Shown here: positions 53,697-63,211 of the stretch, piece by piece
How positions within the stretch are numbered: the stretch's first letter is position 1
How the letters are laid out: every line of letters starts with the position of its first letter
Assembly (NCBI GenBank): GCA_965115825.1
Contig: OZ220464.1
Location: forward strand, 1,798,001 to 1,862,000
DNA length: 64,000 bases
Source of the DNA: Bin87 sp965115825
Lineage (GTDB): Bacteria > Chloroflexota > Dehalococcoidia > Lucifugimonadales > UBA3495
Direction of reading: 5' to 3'
Made by a program: the position numbers and the translations under genes
The notes under the pieces: model-generated
Databases searched by the model: none
The model's input: the letters and a program-made list of their open reading frames with translations, nothing else
What the model was told of the DNA's origin: nothing

Positions 53697-54359
53697 ATGG
53701 AAGACAGCATAGTCGTCATACAATGCGCCGCCAGCAAGCAGTCGTTTGCCGGCCATCTCCATAGCGGCGATGGCCGGCGGGTGATGTTTGTCGCCAATCC
53801 CAGCCTCTCCCCGGCGAACCATGATTGCATATACGCTCACCCAGACGATCCGGCGGGCAGCGGCCTTTCGTGGAGAGAAGAACTGCTGCAATATAATCGG
53901 CACCCAGACGACAACCCGTTGGGATTATCGCCGGCATGGCGACTCTACAAGAATCGGATATACAAACGACTCTATCGGAAGTGTGGGCCGGATAACCTAT
54001 ACATCCTGTCGGCAGGCTGGGGGCTAATGCACGCAGACTTTTTGACCCCAAACTACGACATCACCTTCAGCAACAATGCGGAAAAGTACAAACGCCGGGG
54101 CCGGCGGGATGGTTACCATGACTGCCAGATACTGCCGGACGAGACTGGCAAGCCGGTAATATTCTTCGGCGGCAAAGACTACGTGCGTTTGTTCTGCAAA
54201 TTGACTGAACAGGCGCAAGGGGTGCGTCTCGTATTCTATAATTCAGTCAGCCTGCCAGATGCGCCGGGCTGCGAACTCCGCAAGTTTGAGACCAATGTCA
54301 AAACCAACTGGCACTACGCAGCCGCCCAGGCCTACGTTGATGGGCGCATCAGCATATAG
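53697..54359 (+). CDS. DUF6884/YaaA-like protein
   Basis: The 220-residue protein begins VVIQCAASK and has NLYILSAGWGLMHADFLTPNYDITF in the middle, the pattern I associate with the DUF6884 and YaaA-like group (a Cys-x-x-Ser/Thr-Lys start followed by LSAxxGLL-x-P). YaaA proteins bind DNA and limit peroxide damage, while DUF6884 proteins are uncharacterised and often lie in mobile or defence regions. It is 10 nt downstream of the GIY-YIG-like gene. Confidence 0.6.
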   Translation: MEDSIVVIQCAASKQSFAGHLHSGDGRRVMFVANPSLSPANHDCIYAHPDDPAGSGLSWREELLQYNRHPDDNPLGLSPAWRLYKNRIYKRLYRKCGPDNLYILSAGWGLMHADFLTPNYDITFSNNAEKYKRRGRRDGYHDCQILPDETGKPVIFFGGKDYVRLFCKLTEQAQGVRLVFYNSVSLPDAPGCELRKFETNVKTNWHYAAAQAYVDGRISI

Positions 54360-54402
54360 CAACTTTGCTCACCACCCAATCCGAATAGGGAGCAACAAAA
54401 AC

Positions 54403-54801
54403 ATGCTAGCCACTGACCAAGTAGCCGCCATCTTTGCCGACGCCCGCGGCCTACACGCCGACGCCCTGCGGCTGCTGGCGGCCGGCGATGTGCGCGACTC
54501 TGCTGAAAAAGCCTGGTGCGCCACCAAGCGTGCTACCGATGCGCTGATACTGGCGCGGACGGGCGCAGAACCCGAATTTTCCCCGGACACCACCCGAGGA
54601 CTGGTCAGACTGGCCGCAGCAGACAACGCCATCAACAGCCTCCTCGTCGGTCGTTATTACTCCCGGCAGGGCCACCTGCATGGAACCTGCTTTTACCTGG
54701 GCGCCTGCGAGCCTGCGCCGGAGGTGGAGCGGCGGATTCGACAAACGGCGGACTACATCACCGACGCCGCGCGGCTGGCCGGCTATTCCGACGCTGCGTA
54801 A
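54403..54801 (+). CDS. HEPN/PaREP1-like small protein (5 of 5)
   Basis: The 132-residue helical protein has SAEKAWCATKRATDALI (compare SEKLWGATSQAIKA at 6011) and GHLHGTCFYLGACE (compare LHANFY at 15538). AGGGAGCAACAAAAAC precedes the ATG. It follows the DUF6884-like gene by 43 bp in the same direction and could be the third member of that unit. Confidence 0.6.
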   Translation: MLATDQVAAIFADARGLHADALRLLAAGDVRDSAEKAWCATKRATDALILARTGAEPEFSPDTTRGLVRLAAADNAINSLLVGRYYSRQGHLHGTCFYLGACEPAPEVERRIRQTADYITDAARLAGYSDAA

Positions 54802-54825
54802 TCAAACCAAAGAGGATTTACTGAC

Positions 54826-55842
54826 ATGAAACTGCTGACTTATGACAATGGAGCCGGGCCGCGTTGCGGCGTTTTGCAAGGCGACGCGGTGGTGGACGTT
54901 ACCGCGCTGCTGGGGGCGCAGCGTACCGTCAGGGACGTTGGCGCGCTGCTGGATACCGGGGAGGCGGCCATTGACCGCATTGGCGACGCTCTGGCCGGCG
55001 GCGTGGCTGCGCCAGCGGTGGCTCTGGCTGATGTGCGTTTGCGCGCGCCGGTGTTGCAACCGCCCACGGTGCGAGACTACATCGTCTATGAAGAACACGC
55101 CACCTCGCAGGGAACGCGGGAAATCAATGAGGTGTGGTATCGGATGCCCGTGTTCTATTTCTCCAACCCGCTGGTCATCTATGGGCCGGACGAAGAAGTG
55201 CCATATCCGGCGGCGTCGGAGCAGCTGGACTACGAGCTGGAAATCGGCTGCGTAATCGGCAAGGCGGGCAGCAACGTGCCGGCGTCGGAGGCCTTGCAGT
55301 ATGTGGCCGGGTTCTGCATCTTCAACGACTGGAGTGCGCGGGACTTGCAGTTTGACGAAATGGCCTTCGGGTTGGGGCCGGCCAAGGGTAAGGACTCGGC
55401 GTCGTCCATCGGGCCGTGGGTGGTAACCACCGACGAGATGATGCCGCACATTCGGGACGGGCGGCTGGACTTGAAATGCCACGCGCGAGTGAACGGCGAC
55501 GACTGGCTGCGCGACGGCGAGGCTGTCAACGCCTGGTACAGCTGGAACGAAATCATCGAGCGGGCAGCCAAAGACAGCCGCATCGCGCCCGGCGACGTCA
55601 TCGGCAGCGGCACCGTCGGCGGCGGTTCCGTGCGGGAGTCAATCCGCAAGGGCTACGAAGGTTCCCGTTGGCTGGAACCGGGCGACACCGTGGAGCTGGA
55701 GGTTGAGCGCATCGGCATCCTGCGCAACACGCTGGCGCCCAAGGTCGGCGTGGATACTAACTACGCCTACCTGCCCAACAATCCAACGCCGACGCCGGAG
55801 CGAGGTTCGGCGCGGGATTACCGCTACGAACCTCGGCGGTAG
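54826..55842 (+). CDS. Fumarylacetoacetate hydrolase family protein
   Basis: The 338-residue enzyme of the FAH superfamily has PPTVRDYIVYEEHA, the metal-binding LDYELEIGCVIG, FNDWSARDLQ and GTVGGGSVRES. It would hydrolyse or decarboxylate a beta-diketo or oxo acid in aromatic-compound degradation. GAGGATTTACTGAC precedes the ATG. Confidence 0.88.
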   Translation: MKLLTYDNGAGPRCGVLQGDAVVDVTALLGAQRTVRDVGALLDTGEAAIDRIGDALAGGVAAPAVALADVRLRAPVLQPPTVRDYIVYEEHATSQGTREINEVWYRMPVFYFSNPLVIYGPDEEVPYPAASEQLDYELEIGCVIGKAGSNVPASEALQYVAGFCIFNDWSARDLQFDEMAFGLGPAKGKDSASSIGPWVVTTDEMMPHIRDGRLDLKCHARVNGDDWLRDGEAVNAWYSWNEIIERAAKDSRIAPGDVIGSGTVGGGSVRESIRKGYEGSRWLEPGDTVELEVERIGILRNTLAPKVGVDTNYAYLPNNPTPTPERGSARDYRYEPRR

Positions 55843-55875
55843 GAGGCTATTCCGTTGACGCGCCGAATCTGCGCA

Positions 55876-58800
55876 TCAATCACCCCGTTCAAACACCAGC
55901 TCCGGCACGACCACTTCCCAGGAATCGCAGCGGTAGCGGCCCTGGAACTGAGGCTCTGAACTCTCCCTGTTCCAGTGGACAATAGCCTGTACCGTAGCCG
56001 TGGCGCGGCGCGCGCTGCCGGGAGCCTGGAACCCGCCGGCCAACCGGCCTACCACTGTACCCTTGCCATCCAGCAGTTCCCAACGCTGCCACTTTGCACG
56101 CACCAGCAGCGGGTCGCCGGGAGCCAGGGCTGCGATGGCGTCGTGCACCGGATGCCCAGAGCTTTGAAGGCCGGCGAATCCCAGGTGAACGTCGCGCAGG
56201 CTGAGCCGGCGATACTGGCGGGCCAGTTCGATCGGCGGCGGCGGCAGCGCGATAGAGTCGCGGTGGATCAACTCCGCCGCGTCGCCCGGCAAAGCGTCCT
56301 GGAAGGGATGCGGTTGAGGGAAGCGCATAAGGGCCAGGGTCTGCCGGGCGCGGGTCATCGCTACATAGTAGAGGCGACGGGGCGCGTCGGCATCATCTTT
56401 CGGCCCCACGCGCTGCCAATTCCCGTCCAGCACAATCACGTGGTCAAACTCCAACCCCTTGGCCCTATGAGCGGTGAGCAGGAGCAGGCCGCGCTGGCGT
56501 CGGCGCGTCTCTTGGCTCCACTCGGCCAGCCACTCAACGAAGCTGTCCGTTGGAGTATCCGCGCCGCCGGTTTCCAGGTCGTACTCGGCAACGCCTTCAC
56601 GCAGCAGATCCAGCCAGGAATTGGACGCTTGACTTGCCAGCCATTGGTCAATGTCGGCGCAGTTGACCAGCACGGCGTCCCGGCTGCGCAGCCAAGCCAG
56701 CAGCGCCTGGGTTTCCCGCAGACGCCAAACTCCGGAAAACTCTTCGCTAGCCAGCTGCGCGGGGATATTCTCAACTTCGCAGAGGCTGCGTACTGGATCC
56801 AGGTCGCGCCATTCCCGCGCCGCCACTGCGCACCTGCTCCAATCCCAATTGGGGTCAAAAGCCGACAGCCGCAGCAGCTCGGCGATGGCGGCCTGCGCTT
56901 GTGAGATGGGAGTGTCGCCGGCCGGAATTATCTGGACCCGGCCCCGGGCCACCGGATCCAGCATGCCCCACGCGCCGCCGGGCGGTTGTCGTTCCCGACC
57001 CCGGTCGATGGCGATGGGATGGTCGGCTTTCATCCGCTGTTGGGCCGGCCGAATCACGGCGTTGGCGACGCTGATAATGTTGTCAGTGGAACGGTAGTTG
57101 TCCGTGAGGTAGGAGGGCCGTGCCCGGTAGTCCTCCTCAAAGCGACGGATGAACTCCGTTGAAGAGCCGTTAAAGGCGTAGATGTTCTGGTCGTCATCGC
57201 CCACGGCGAAAAGGCTGAGCCGGTCGTCCTCCTCGGGGATGGTTCTGCCGGCCAGCGCAGAAATCAGGTCGTACTGGTCCGGCCCGATGTCCTGGTATTC
57301 ATCCACCAGTATCCAGCGGAAGCCGTCCAGCAGGCGCGTGCGGCGCTCGTCGGCTTCATCCGAAGGAAGATCCTCGCCCTTGAGCAGAGCCGTTGCCTGT
57401 CGCATTATTTGTCGAAAATGCTCGTCATCGGGCTGATTCACCCTGCCCTCAAAGCTCGCGCCCACCAGCCGCATGGCCAGCGCGTGGCAAGTTAGCACGG
57501 TTACGCCCCTGGCGTCGTCGCCGATAAGTTCATCCAGGCGGCGGCGAATCTCCACTGCGGCGTGTCGATTGTAGGCCAGGGCCAGGATACCGCGCGGGCT
57601 CTCCCGCCTGACGCGAACCAGGTAGGCGATGCGATGCACCAGCACACGAGTCTTGCCGGAGCCGGGGCCGGCCAGTACCAGCACGTTGGTCTGTTCCCTG
57701 TCGTCGGCCACAATGCGACGCTGAACGGGGTTGTTCAGGCTTTCCACGATGGCGCGCCACGATTCCGGCGTGGTCTGCCGTCCAATTTCCCGCCCTTTAT
57801 CAAACAGCCAACGGCGTAGAAAATGCTCCCGTCGCAGGCTGAAGTAGTCCACGGCCAACCGCAACGCCTCGGCCATGGAGGCCAAGCCACGCTGGGCATA
57901 CTCCATCATGACGTGAATCTGGGTAACCTGTTCGTCGTAGTGGAGTTTGAGGGAGGCAAAGTCAGACTGGACAAATCTGCGTCGCTCCGGCCGCAGGCGG
58001 ATGGTCATGGCCGGCCGGAACACGGCTAACCCTTTGTTCAGGCGGATGATTTCTTGCTCGTGGAGCCACAGCAGAGCGCGGTCGGTAAGCCTGGCGGGGT
58101 CTCTGACCCGGCTGCGCAGGATAAGGTCCGAGTTGACCGCCGCTAACAGGTTGCCCATGGTCGTTTCCGCCAGCAGGTCAACGCCCCGGGTTCCCGTCGG
58201 CAAGGTGGAAAGGAAGTGCTTCAGCAGGTTTTGCGCGGCATTGCGACGCAGTTCGGCGGTTTCTGTCAACGTCGGCCACTCCCGTTGCAGCGTAACTTGC
58301 ACAGTTTCCCGATCGCGTTCGCGTACTCCCATGCTGCCGCCGCTGCCGCCCTCGCCGCGCCCATCGGCGGCGATGCTGCGGACGATGCTGCGCAAGCGTT
58401 CCGGAAGCGCTTGGGTATGGCCGTCATCTTTGAGTTCCTGCGCCGCCTGGCGGAGATGGAGCGGATGGGTTTCACCCTTTACCATGTCCGGCGCCTTTTC
58501 GCGCATCAGGCCAATCAGCCCCTCTTCCAGCGCCGCCGCTTCCTCGAAACGCTGTTGTGAGGGACGCGCCCCTCCCGTATGGACAAAGGCCGTGAGGACG
58601 GTGTCGTTGCTGGCAATATCCAGCCGTTCCAGGTCGTATAGCGCGCCGCGAACCTCTTCGGAACTCATCCTCGATGTAGCCATCAGTTCGTCAGTGGATA
58701 TGCCCTCGTCGGCGTCAGCCTGTATGAGGGCCTCCACAATAGCCAGCAGACGGCGGCGATAGCTGGAGGCGATGTTCGCTTTTCCCAGCCGAGACCTGGC

Positions 58801-60993
58801 TTCGTCAATAGAGTTAACGCGCAGCGATGATGGAAACACCTGCACCCGATTTTCCTCCCGGGTCAGCAGCGCCGCCTCTTCCAGCCAGGACACCGCAGTG
58901 CGCACCCGGGTGTCGTCGGTAGCGGAGTCGCGCTCGAAGGCTCGGTCGTAGTCTTCGCTCAGAATCTCGCCGGGGGTAGCTACTACATTGCCTTCCAGCC
59001 GATTCTTGCGGTCCAGATTGCGCAGGGCGCGCAGGACGCCCTGGATTTCCCGCTGCGTGAGCCGGGAGCGTGCCGACATACCAAACTGTCGCTCAACGTC
59101 GTCTTGGGCGTAGAGCAGCACGCAGCGCGCGTTCTTCCGGTCGCGGCCGGCGCGCCCAGCCTCCTGCAAGTAGTTCTCCAAAGAGCCGGGGATGTCTGCA
59201 TGAATGACCAGGCGCACGTCAGGCTTGTCGATGCCCATGCCAAAAGCATTGGTAGCGACGATAGTCCGTATGTTGCCCCGGATGAAGCCTTGCTGCACAT
59301 GCTTTTTGGTTTCCGGCGACAGCCCGGCGTGAAAATGCTCCGCCGGCAATCCCTGCGCCTGCAAAAACTGCGCGATTTGTTCGGCGCTCTGCCGGGTAGC
59401 GCAGTAAATGATGGCGCCGCCTTGCTCATCCGTCGGCAGCCGGTCAATCAGTATCTGATGGATATCGACAAACTTGGCTCCGCTGCTGGTGGGCACAACC
59501 ACGAACTCCAGGTTGGTTCGCTGCGACCCGCCGTCGAAAATCCGCAGCTCAATGCCAAGCTCATCCTTGAAGTAGTCCGTAATTTCGGCCTTGACGTCAG
59601 GTTTGGCAGTGGCGGTAAGGCACAACACCCGCGGGATTGGCTCGTCGCCGGCCCGCTCCCGGATGTAACGCCCCACGTAGCGATAGTCGGGCCGGAAATC
59701 GTGGCCCCACTTGGAAAGACAGTGGGCTTCGTCCGTTACCCAGCCGCCGATTTCGCGCTGTTCCAAGGCCCGGCGCAAGGAAACGCTGCGCAGCTGCTCC
59801 GGCGAGATGATGAGGATGCCGGCATCGCCCAGCCGCACCCGATCCAGGGCGTCGGCCCGCTCCGGCATTGATAGCAGGCCGTTGACGGTTACGCAGCAGC
59901 CAATCCCGCGCGCTTCCATGCCGGCTACCTGGTCGGCCATCAGCGCGACCAGCGGGGAAATCACCACCGTCAGGGCGCCGGTTTTGTCGTATCTGGAAAG
60001 AGCCGGCAGCTGATAGCAGAGGGACTTGCCTGCTCCGGTGGGCAGTATTCCCAGCGCGTGCTCTCCGGCCATAGCCGACGCAGCGACAGCCCGTTGCATG
60101 GGCTGCCCGTCGTCATCGGCCGGTTCAGGGCGAAAGTCGTCGAAGCCGAACCAACGAGTCAGCTCCTTGCGGGGATTGTGTCGTTCACTGCACCAGTCGC
60201 AGTCAGCATCGCTGCAGGCGTCGTCGCGCAGCCGGCGCACCAGACGGCCGGTTCCCGGGAACTGGTGGCGCACCCAGGGCGGCAGCGTTGAATTTCCGCC
60301 GGCCACCGACAGCCAGGCCAGCGCATAGGCCAGCTCCCACCCCTGGCCCTTCGCGTTGGCAACCACCTCACGGGCGTAAGTTCGGCAGGATACGCCGTCC
60401 AGCCGGCGGCATATCGCCTCCCGAGCATCCGCCCGGGATGGGCGCGCGGCGTTGCGCAATGACGCAAAAACCAGGTCAAACCCGGCGTCGCCGGCAGCGT
60501 CGGCGGTAGACAGCCAGTGCCAGGCCGTCAGCAGTTCCGGCGGCGCGTCGGCAAAGGCCTTCAGCTGATTGTCAAACACTTCCAGCGTCAGCTGGGCGTC
60601 CAGATTCGGGTCGTTGACCCGGCCGCGCTTCAATGCTCCATCCTGGTAATGTTTGACCAGGTAGTGGTAAGGATTGCGCGGAAGTGCCAGAGGATTCAGG
60701 CGGAGGGTGTCCACCGCCGGCAGATTCAGTAGCCGCAAGTGCGGACTGGCCGCTTGCAGGTGGGGTAGGTCAAAGGCCAGCAAATTGTGACCCAGCACGA
60801 ACTCCGCGCCATCGGCCAGCTCGTCCAGAGTAGCGAGGTCTGCGGTTGAAACCTCGCTGCGAGAGTGGAAAACCCGGGTTTCAGCGAGGTCAGGCCGCAC
60901 CCCGGCGAAAGCGTGAATGCGGCCATCCCGAGCGCCCACCTCCAAGTCCAGCGACAAGCAGCGGGCCAAAGCAATGCCATCGCTTCCCGACAT
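55876..60993 (-). CDS. Exonuclease-RecQ-UvrD helicase fusion
   Basis: The 1705-residue protein combines three DNA enzymes. Residues about 10-190 form a DEDD 3'-5' exonuclease (SLDLEV, LGHNLLAFD, DPNLDAQ). A Cys cluster (CSDADCDWC) leads into a RecQ-type SF2 helicase with Walker A PTGAGKS (Lys323), DEAHCLSKWGHDFRP and QEAGRAGRD. After a long middle region that probably includes a winged-helix/RQC-like part comes an SF1 UvrD/Rep helicase with GPGSGKT (Lys1114), VDEYQDIGPDQ and a final VAMTRARQTLALM. Both helicases look catalytically intact. It should act in recombination, repair or defence. It stands alone, 50 bp from a nitroreductase gene. Confidence 0.88.
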   Translation of the reverse strand: MSGSDGIALARCLSLDLEVGARDGRIHAFAGVRPDLAETRVFHSRSEVSTADLATLDELADGAEFVLGHNLLAFDLPHLQAASPHLRLLNLPAVDTLRLNPLALPRNPYHYLVKHYQDGALKRGRVNDPNLDAQLTLEVFDNQLKAFADAPPELLTAWHWLSTADAAGDAGFDLVFASLRNAARPSRADAREAICRRLDGVSCRTYAREVVANAKGQGWELAYALAWLSVAGGNSTLPPWVRHQFPGTGRLVRRLRDDACSDADCDWCSERHNPRKELTRWFGFDDFRPEPADDDGQPMQRAVAASAMAGEHALGILPTGAGKSLCYQLPALSRYDKTGALTVVISPLVALMADQVAGMEARGIGCCVTVNGLLSMPERADALDRVRLGDAGILIISPEQLRSVSLRRALEQREIGGWVTDEAHCLSKWGHDFRPDYRYVGRYIRERAGDEPIPRVLCLTATAKPDVKAEITDYFKDELGIELRIFDGGSQRTNLEFVVVPTSSGAKFVDIHQILIDRLPTDEQGGAIIYCATRQSAEQIAQFLQAQGLPAEHFHAGLSPETKKHVQQGFIRGNIRTIVATNAFGMGIDKPDVRLVIHADIPGSLENYLQEAGRAGRDRKNARCVLLYAQDDVERQFGMSARSRLTQREIQGVLRALRNLDRKNRLEGNVVATPGEILSEDYDRAFERDSATDDTRVRTAVSWLEEAALLTREENRVQVFPSSLRVNSIDEARSRLGKANIASSYRRRLLAIVEALIQADADEGISTDELMATSRMSSEEVRGALYDLERLDIASNDTVLTAFVHTGGARPSQQRFEEAAALEEGLIGLMREKAPDMVKGETHPLHLRQAAQELKDDGHTQALPERLRSIVRSIAADGRGEGGSGGSMGVRERDRETVQVTLQREWPTLTETAELRRNAAQNLLKHFLSTLPTGTRGVDLLAETTMGNLLAAVNSDLILRSRVRDPARLTDRALLWLHEQEIIRLNKGLAVFRPAMTIRLRPERRRFVQSDFASLKLHYDEQVTQIHVMMEYAQRGLASMAEALRLAVDYFSLRREHFLRRWLFDKGREIGRQTTPESWRAIVESLNNPVQRRIVADDREQTNVLVLAGPGSGKTRVLVHRIAYLVRVRRESPRGILALAYNRHAAVEIRRRLDELIGDDARGVTVLTCHALAMRLVGASFEGRVNQPDDEHFRQIMRQATALLKGEDLPSDEADERRTRLLDGFRWILVDEYQDIGPDQYDLISALAGRTIPEEDDRLSLFAVGDDDQNIYAFNGSSTEFIRRFEEDYRARPSYLTDNYRSTDNIISVANAVIRPAQQRMKADHPIAIDRGRERQPPGGAWGMLDPVARGRVQIIPAGDTPISQAQAAIAELLRLSAFDPNWDWSRCAVAAREWRDLDPVRSLCEVENIPAQLASEEFSGVWRLRETQALLAWLRSRDAVLVNCADIDQWLASQASNSWLDLLREGVAEYDLETGGADTPTDSFVEWLAEWSQETRRRQRGLLLLTAHRAKGLEFDHVIVLDGNWQRVGPKDDADAPRRLYYVAMTRARQTLALMRFPQPHPFQDALPGDAAELIHRDSIALPPPPIELARQYRRLSLRDVHLGFAGLQSSGHPVHDAIAALAPGDPLLVRAKWQRWELLDGKGTVVGRLAGGFQAPGSARRATATVQAIVHWNRESSEPQFQGRYRCDSWEVVVPELVFERGD

Positions 60994-61045
60994 GGTGAGA
61001 GGGATTGTCTCGGCGGGTCAGCCTGATACGACGGGAACGCTGCCT

Positions 61046-61657
61046 CTACCAGCGGTCGTAGTTGCAGACTTCGTTGAGAGGGAGGCGCGTTACCGGACCG
61101 AAGCTGCCGCGGGGGTAGCCGAAAGGCATACAATAGACTACCTGGGCCGTATCGGGAATGTTGAAGAGAGCATGTACCCGCTCTTCTACCACAGCGTGCA
61201 GGGTGGCGATGGTGCCTCCGATGCCGAAGGCTCGGGCGGCCAGCAACATATTCTGCGCCGACGGTATCACCGAGCCTGCCGCCTGCGCGCCTCTGGACGT
61301 AGCGCAGACCAGCACCATAGCCGGCGCGTCGCCAATTTCGTCGGCCATACGCATGGCGGAGCGCATGGAGCTTTTGCCGGGCGGAATGTCCTGCGGGCCC
61401 ATAATGCCGGCGTCGGCGCGCTTGGCCCACCATGCTTCGCGGTACAGTTCCGCCAGCTGACGGCGCTTCTCCGCATCCTGCACAACGATGAAATGCCACT
61501 GCTGGTTGTTGCCGCCGTTGGGCGCGCGGATGGCGGCCTGCATGATGTCTTCCATCACCGTGGCGGGAATAGGGTCTTTCTTGAAACGCCGGATGGCCCG
61601 CTGGGTGAACATTGCTTCGCCCAGCGGGATTACGTCGAGACGGTCAGCGGTGGTCAC
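61046..61657 (-). CDS. Nitroreductase family protein
   Basis: The 203-residue flavin enzyme starts at a GTG preceded by GGAGGTAGCAAC. It has MFTQRAIRRFKKDPIP (FMN phosphate contact), AAIRAPNGGNNQQWHFIVVQD and a C-terminal PFGYPRG. It reduces nitro or quinone compounds or removes halogen with NAD(P)H. Substrate unknown. Confidence 0.87.
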   Translation of the reverse strand: MTTADRLDVIPLGEAMFTQRAIRRFKKDPIPATVMEDIMQAAIRAPNGGNNQQWHFIVVQDAEKRRQLAELYREAWWAKRADAGIMGPQDIPPGKSSMRSAMRMADEIGDAPAMVLVCATSRGAQAAGSVIPSAQNMLLAARAFGIGGTIATLHAVVEERVHALFNIPDTAQVVYCMPFGYPRGSFGPVTRLPLNEVCNYDRW

Positions 61658-61723
61658 GTTGCTACCTCCATATTTTGAGCTTTGGGTAATGCCGCAATGT
61701 TACCACAAGGATCAGAGTGGGTT

Positions 61724-61729
61724 GGTATA
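61724..61729 (+). promoter_or_regulatory. Extended -10 promoter of the SelA-like gene
   Basis: TATAAT at 61724-61729 is preceded by TGG, an extended -10 element, 71 bp before the start codon. A -35 match is weak. Confidence 0.5.
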
Positions 61730-61799
61730 ATGCGCCCATCCCGCCCGCGGCTTTTCGCCCGCGCAGATATGACGAAAGCAACCTCGCCAGGAGGACGGC

Positions 61800-62939
61800 A
61801 TGAATCACCAGTACATCGCAGACGCGGAAGCCGCTTACCGCCGGCTCGGCGTTACTCCCATTATCAACGCCAGCGGATCAGTCACCCGCTTGGGAGGAAC
61901 CCGTACCCGCCCCGAGGTTCTGGAGCAGATGGCCGGCGCCGCCAGGGTGATGGTGAACATCGACCAGCTGAACGAGAGAGCCGGCGAGGAAATCGCCCGG
62001 CTCACCGGGGGCGAGGCCGGCCTGGTGACCAGCGGCGCCGCCGGCGGATTGCTGCTCCAGGCCGCAGCCTGCATCGCCGGCGCCGACCCGGCCAGGATGC
62101 GACGCCTGCCGGATACCGATGGCATGGCCAACGAAATCATCATCCAGACTATGCACCGCTTCCCCTACGACCAGGCGTACCGCACCGCCGGCGCCAAAAT
62201 GGTAGAGGTGGGCAACTACCTGTACAGCCACGACTGGGAGCTGGAGGGCGCCATCAACGAGCGCACCGCTGCCGTCGCCTATCTGTGCGCTCCTTTCACC
62301 AGCCGGCGCGTGCTGCCCTTGGCGCAGGTATGCGAGATTGCCCACGCCCGCGGCGTGCCGGTCATCGTGGACGCCGCCTCCATGCTGCCGCCCCGGGCCA
62401 ACCTGCGCCGTTACCTGCGCGACGGCGCCGACCTGGTGATTTTCAGCGGCGGCAAAGGTGTGCGGGGTCCCCAGGGCGCCGGCATCCTGTGCGGATGCGC
62501 CGACCTGATTGCGGCGGCGCGCGCCAACGCCAGTCCCGGCCAGTTCCTAGGCCGGCCCATGAAAGTCGCCAAGGAAGAAATCATCGGCCTCGTAACCGCC
62601 CTGGCGATGTTCGTTGACGAAGACGAAGACTCCGAGATGGCCTACTATCGCCGGCTGGCGCAGCGGGTCGTGGACAGTCTGGCAGAGATACCGGGCCTGC
62701 GCATAACCCTGGAACACGACAGTGTTGATTACCTTATACCCACTGCGGCACTCCGCCTCGGCGGCAGTTGGCCCGGCCCCTCGGCCAGGGAGGTAGCGTC
62801 GGCTTTACGGCAAGGCGACCCGCCCATCTATCTCCAGCAGCTGGGGCCGCCGGACGAACTGATGGTTGACCCGCTGAACCTCACCGAGGCGGAAACAGAT
62901 GTGGTAATACGACGGCTGTGGGAAACCCTCACCGGATAG
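61800..62939 (+). CDS. SelA-like PLP-dependent enzyme
   Basis: The 379-residue protein of fold-type I aminotransferases resembles the SelA/D-glucosaminate-6-phosphate ammonia-lyase group, with TPIINASGSVTRLGG at the start, VTSGAAGGLLLQAAACIAG, VDAASMLPP and the likely PLP lysine in IFSGGKGVRGPQG. True SelA partners (selB, selD, tRNA-Sec) are absent, so a lyase or beta-eliminating role is favoured. GGAGGACGGC precedes the ATG. Confidence 0.8.
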   Translation: MNHQYIADAEAAYRRLGVTPIINASGSVTRLGGTRTRPEVLEQMAGAARVMVNIDQLNERAGEEIARLTGGEAGLVTSGAAGGLLLQAAACIAGADPARMRRLPDTDGMANEIIIQTMHRFPYDQAYRTAGAKMVEVGNYLYSHDWELEGAINERTAAVAYLCAPFTSRRVLPLAQVCEIAHARGVPVIVDAASMLPPRANLRRYLRDGADLVIFSGGKGVRGPQGAGILCGCADLIAAARANASPGQFLGRPMKVAKEEIIGLVTALAMFVDEDEDSEMAYYRRLAQRVVDSLAEIPGLRITLEHDSVDYLIPTAALRLGGSWPGPSAREVASALRQGDPPIYLQQLGPPDELMVDPLNLTEAETDVVIRRLWETLTG

Positions 62940-62982
62940 CCCAGATCCCCCGCCAAACCAGGCCAACCGGTTCCATAGAATC

Positions 62983-63010
62983 GCAGGGCAGGCCTGTGCG
63001 CCTGCCCTGC
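62983..63010 (+). terminator. Hairpin terminator, GCAGGGCAGG type
   Basis: An 11-bp stem (62983-62993 with 63000-63010) and 6-nt loop lie 43 bp after the SelA-like stop. No T-run follows, so termination strength is uncertain. Confidence 0.6.
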
Positions 63011-63211
63011 CATCGCCCTATCCCGTAAGTTAAGTATGAGCAGATTTTGGGCTTCTGGCGGACTCACAGGCTGGATCTGGCCAGAGAGGTAGGAGCGCTT
63101 GACCTCCCTACGTAAAGAAGGCAAAACTCATACTGCCGGTGTCCCACCTCCGTCGCCCGATTCTGCCCAGGGTTTCCTAACCTTCCCTGGCGCCAAACTC
63201 CGGCGCGGTAG

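Noticed and set aside
61800..62939. True selenocysteine synthase
   Set aside because: No selB, selD or tRNA-Sec is seen and the protein is shorter than typical SelA; the lyase-like branch is more likely.
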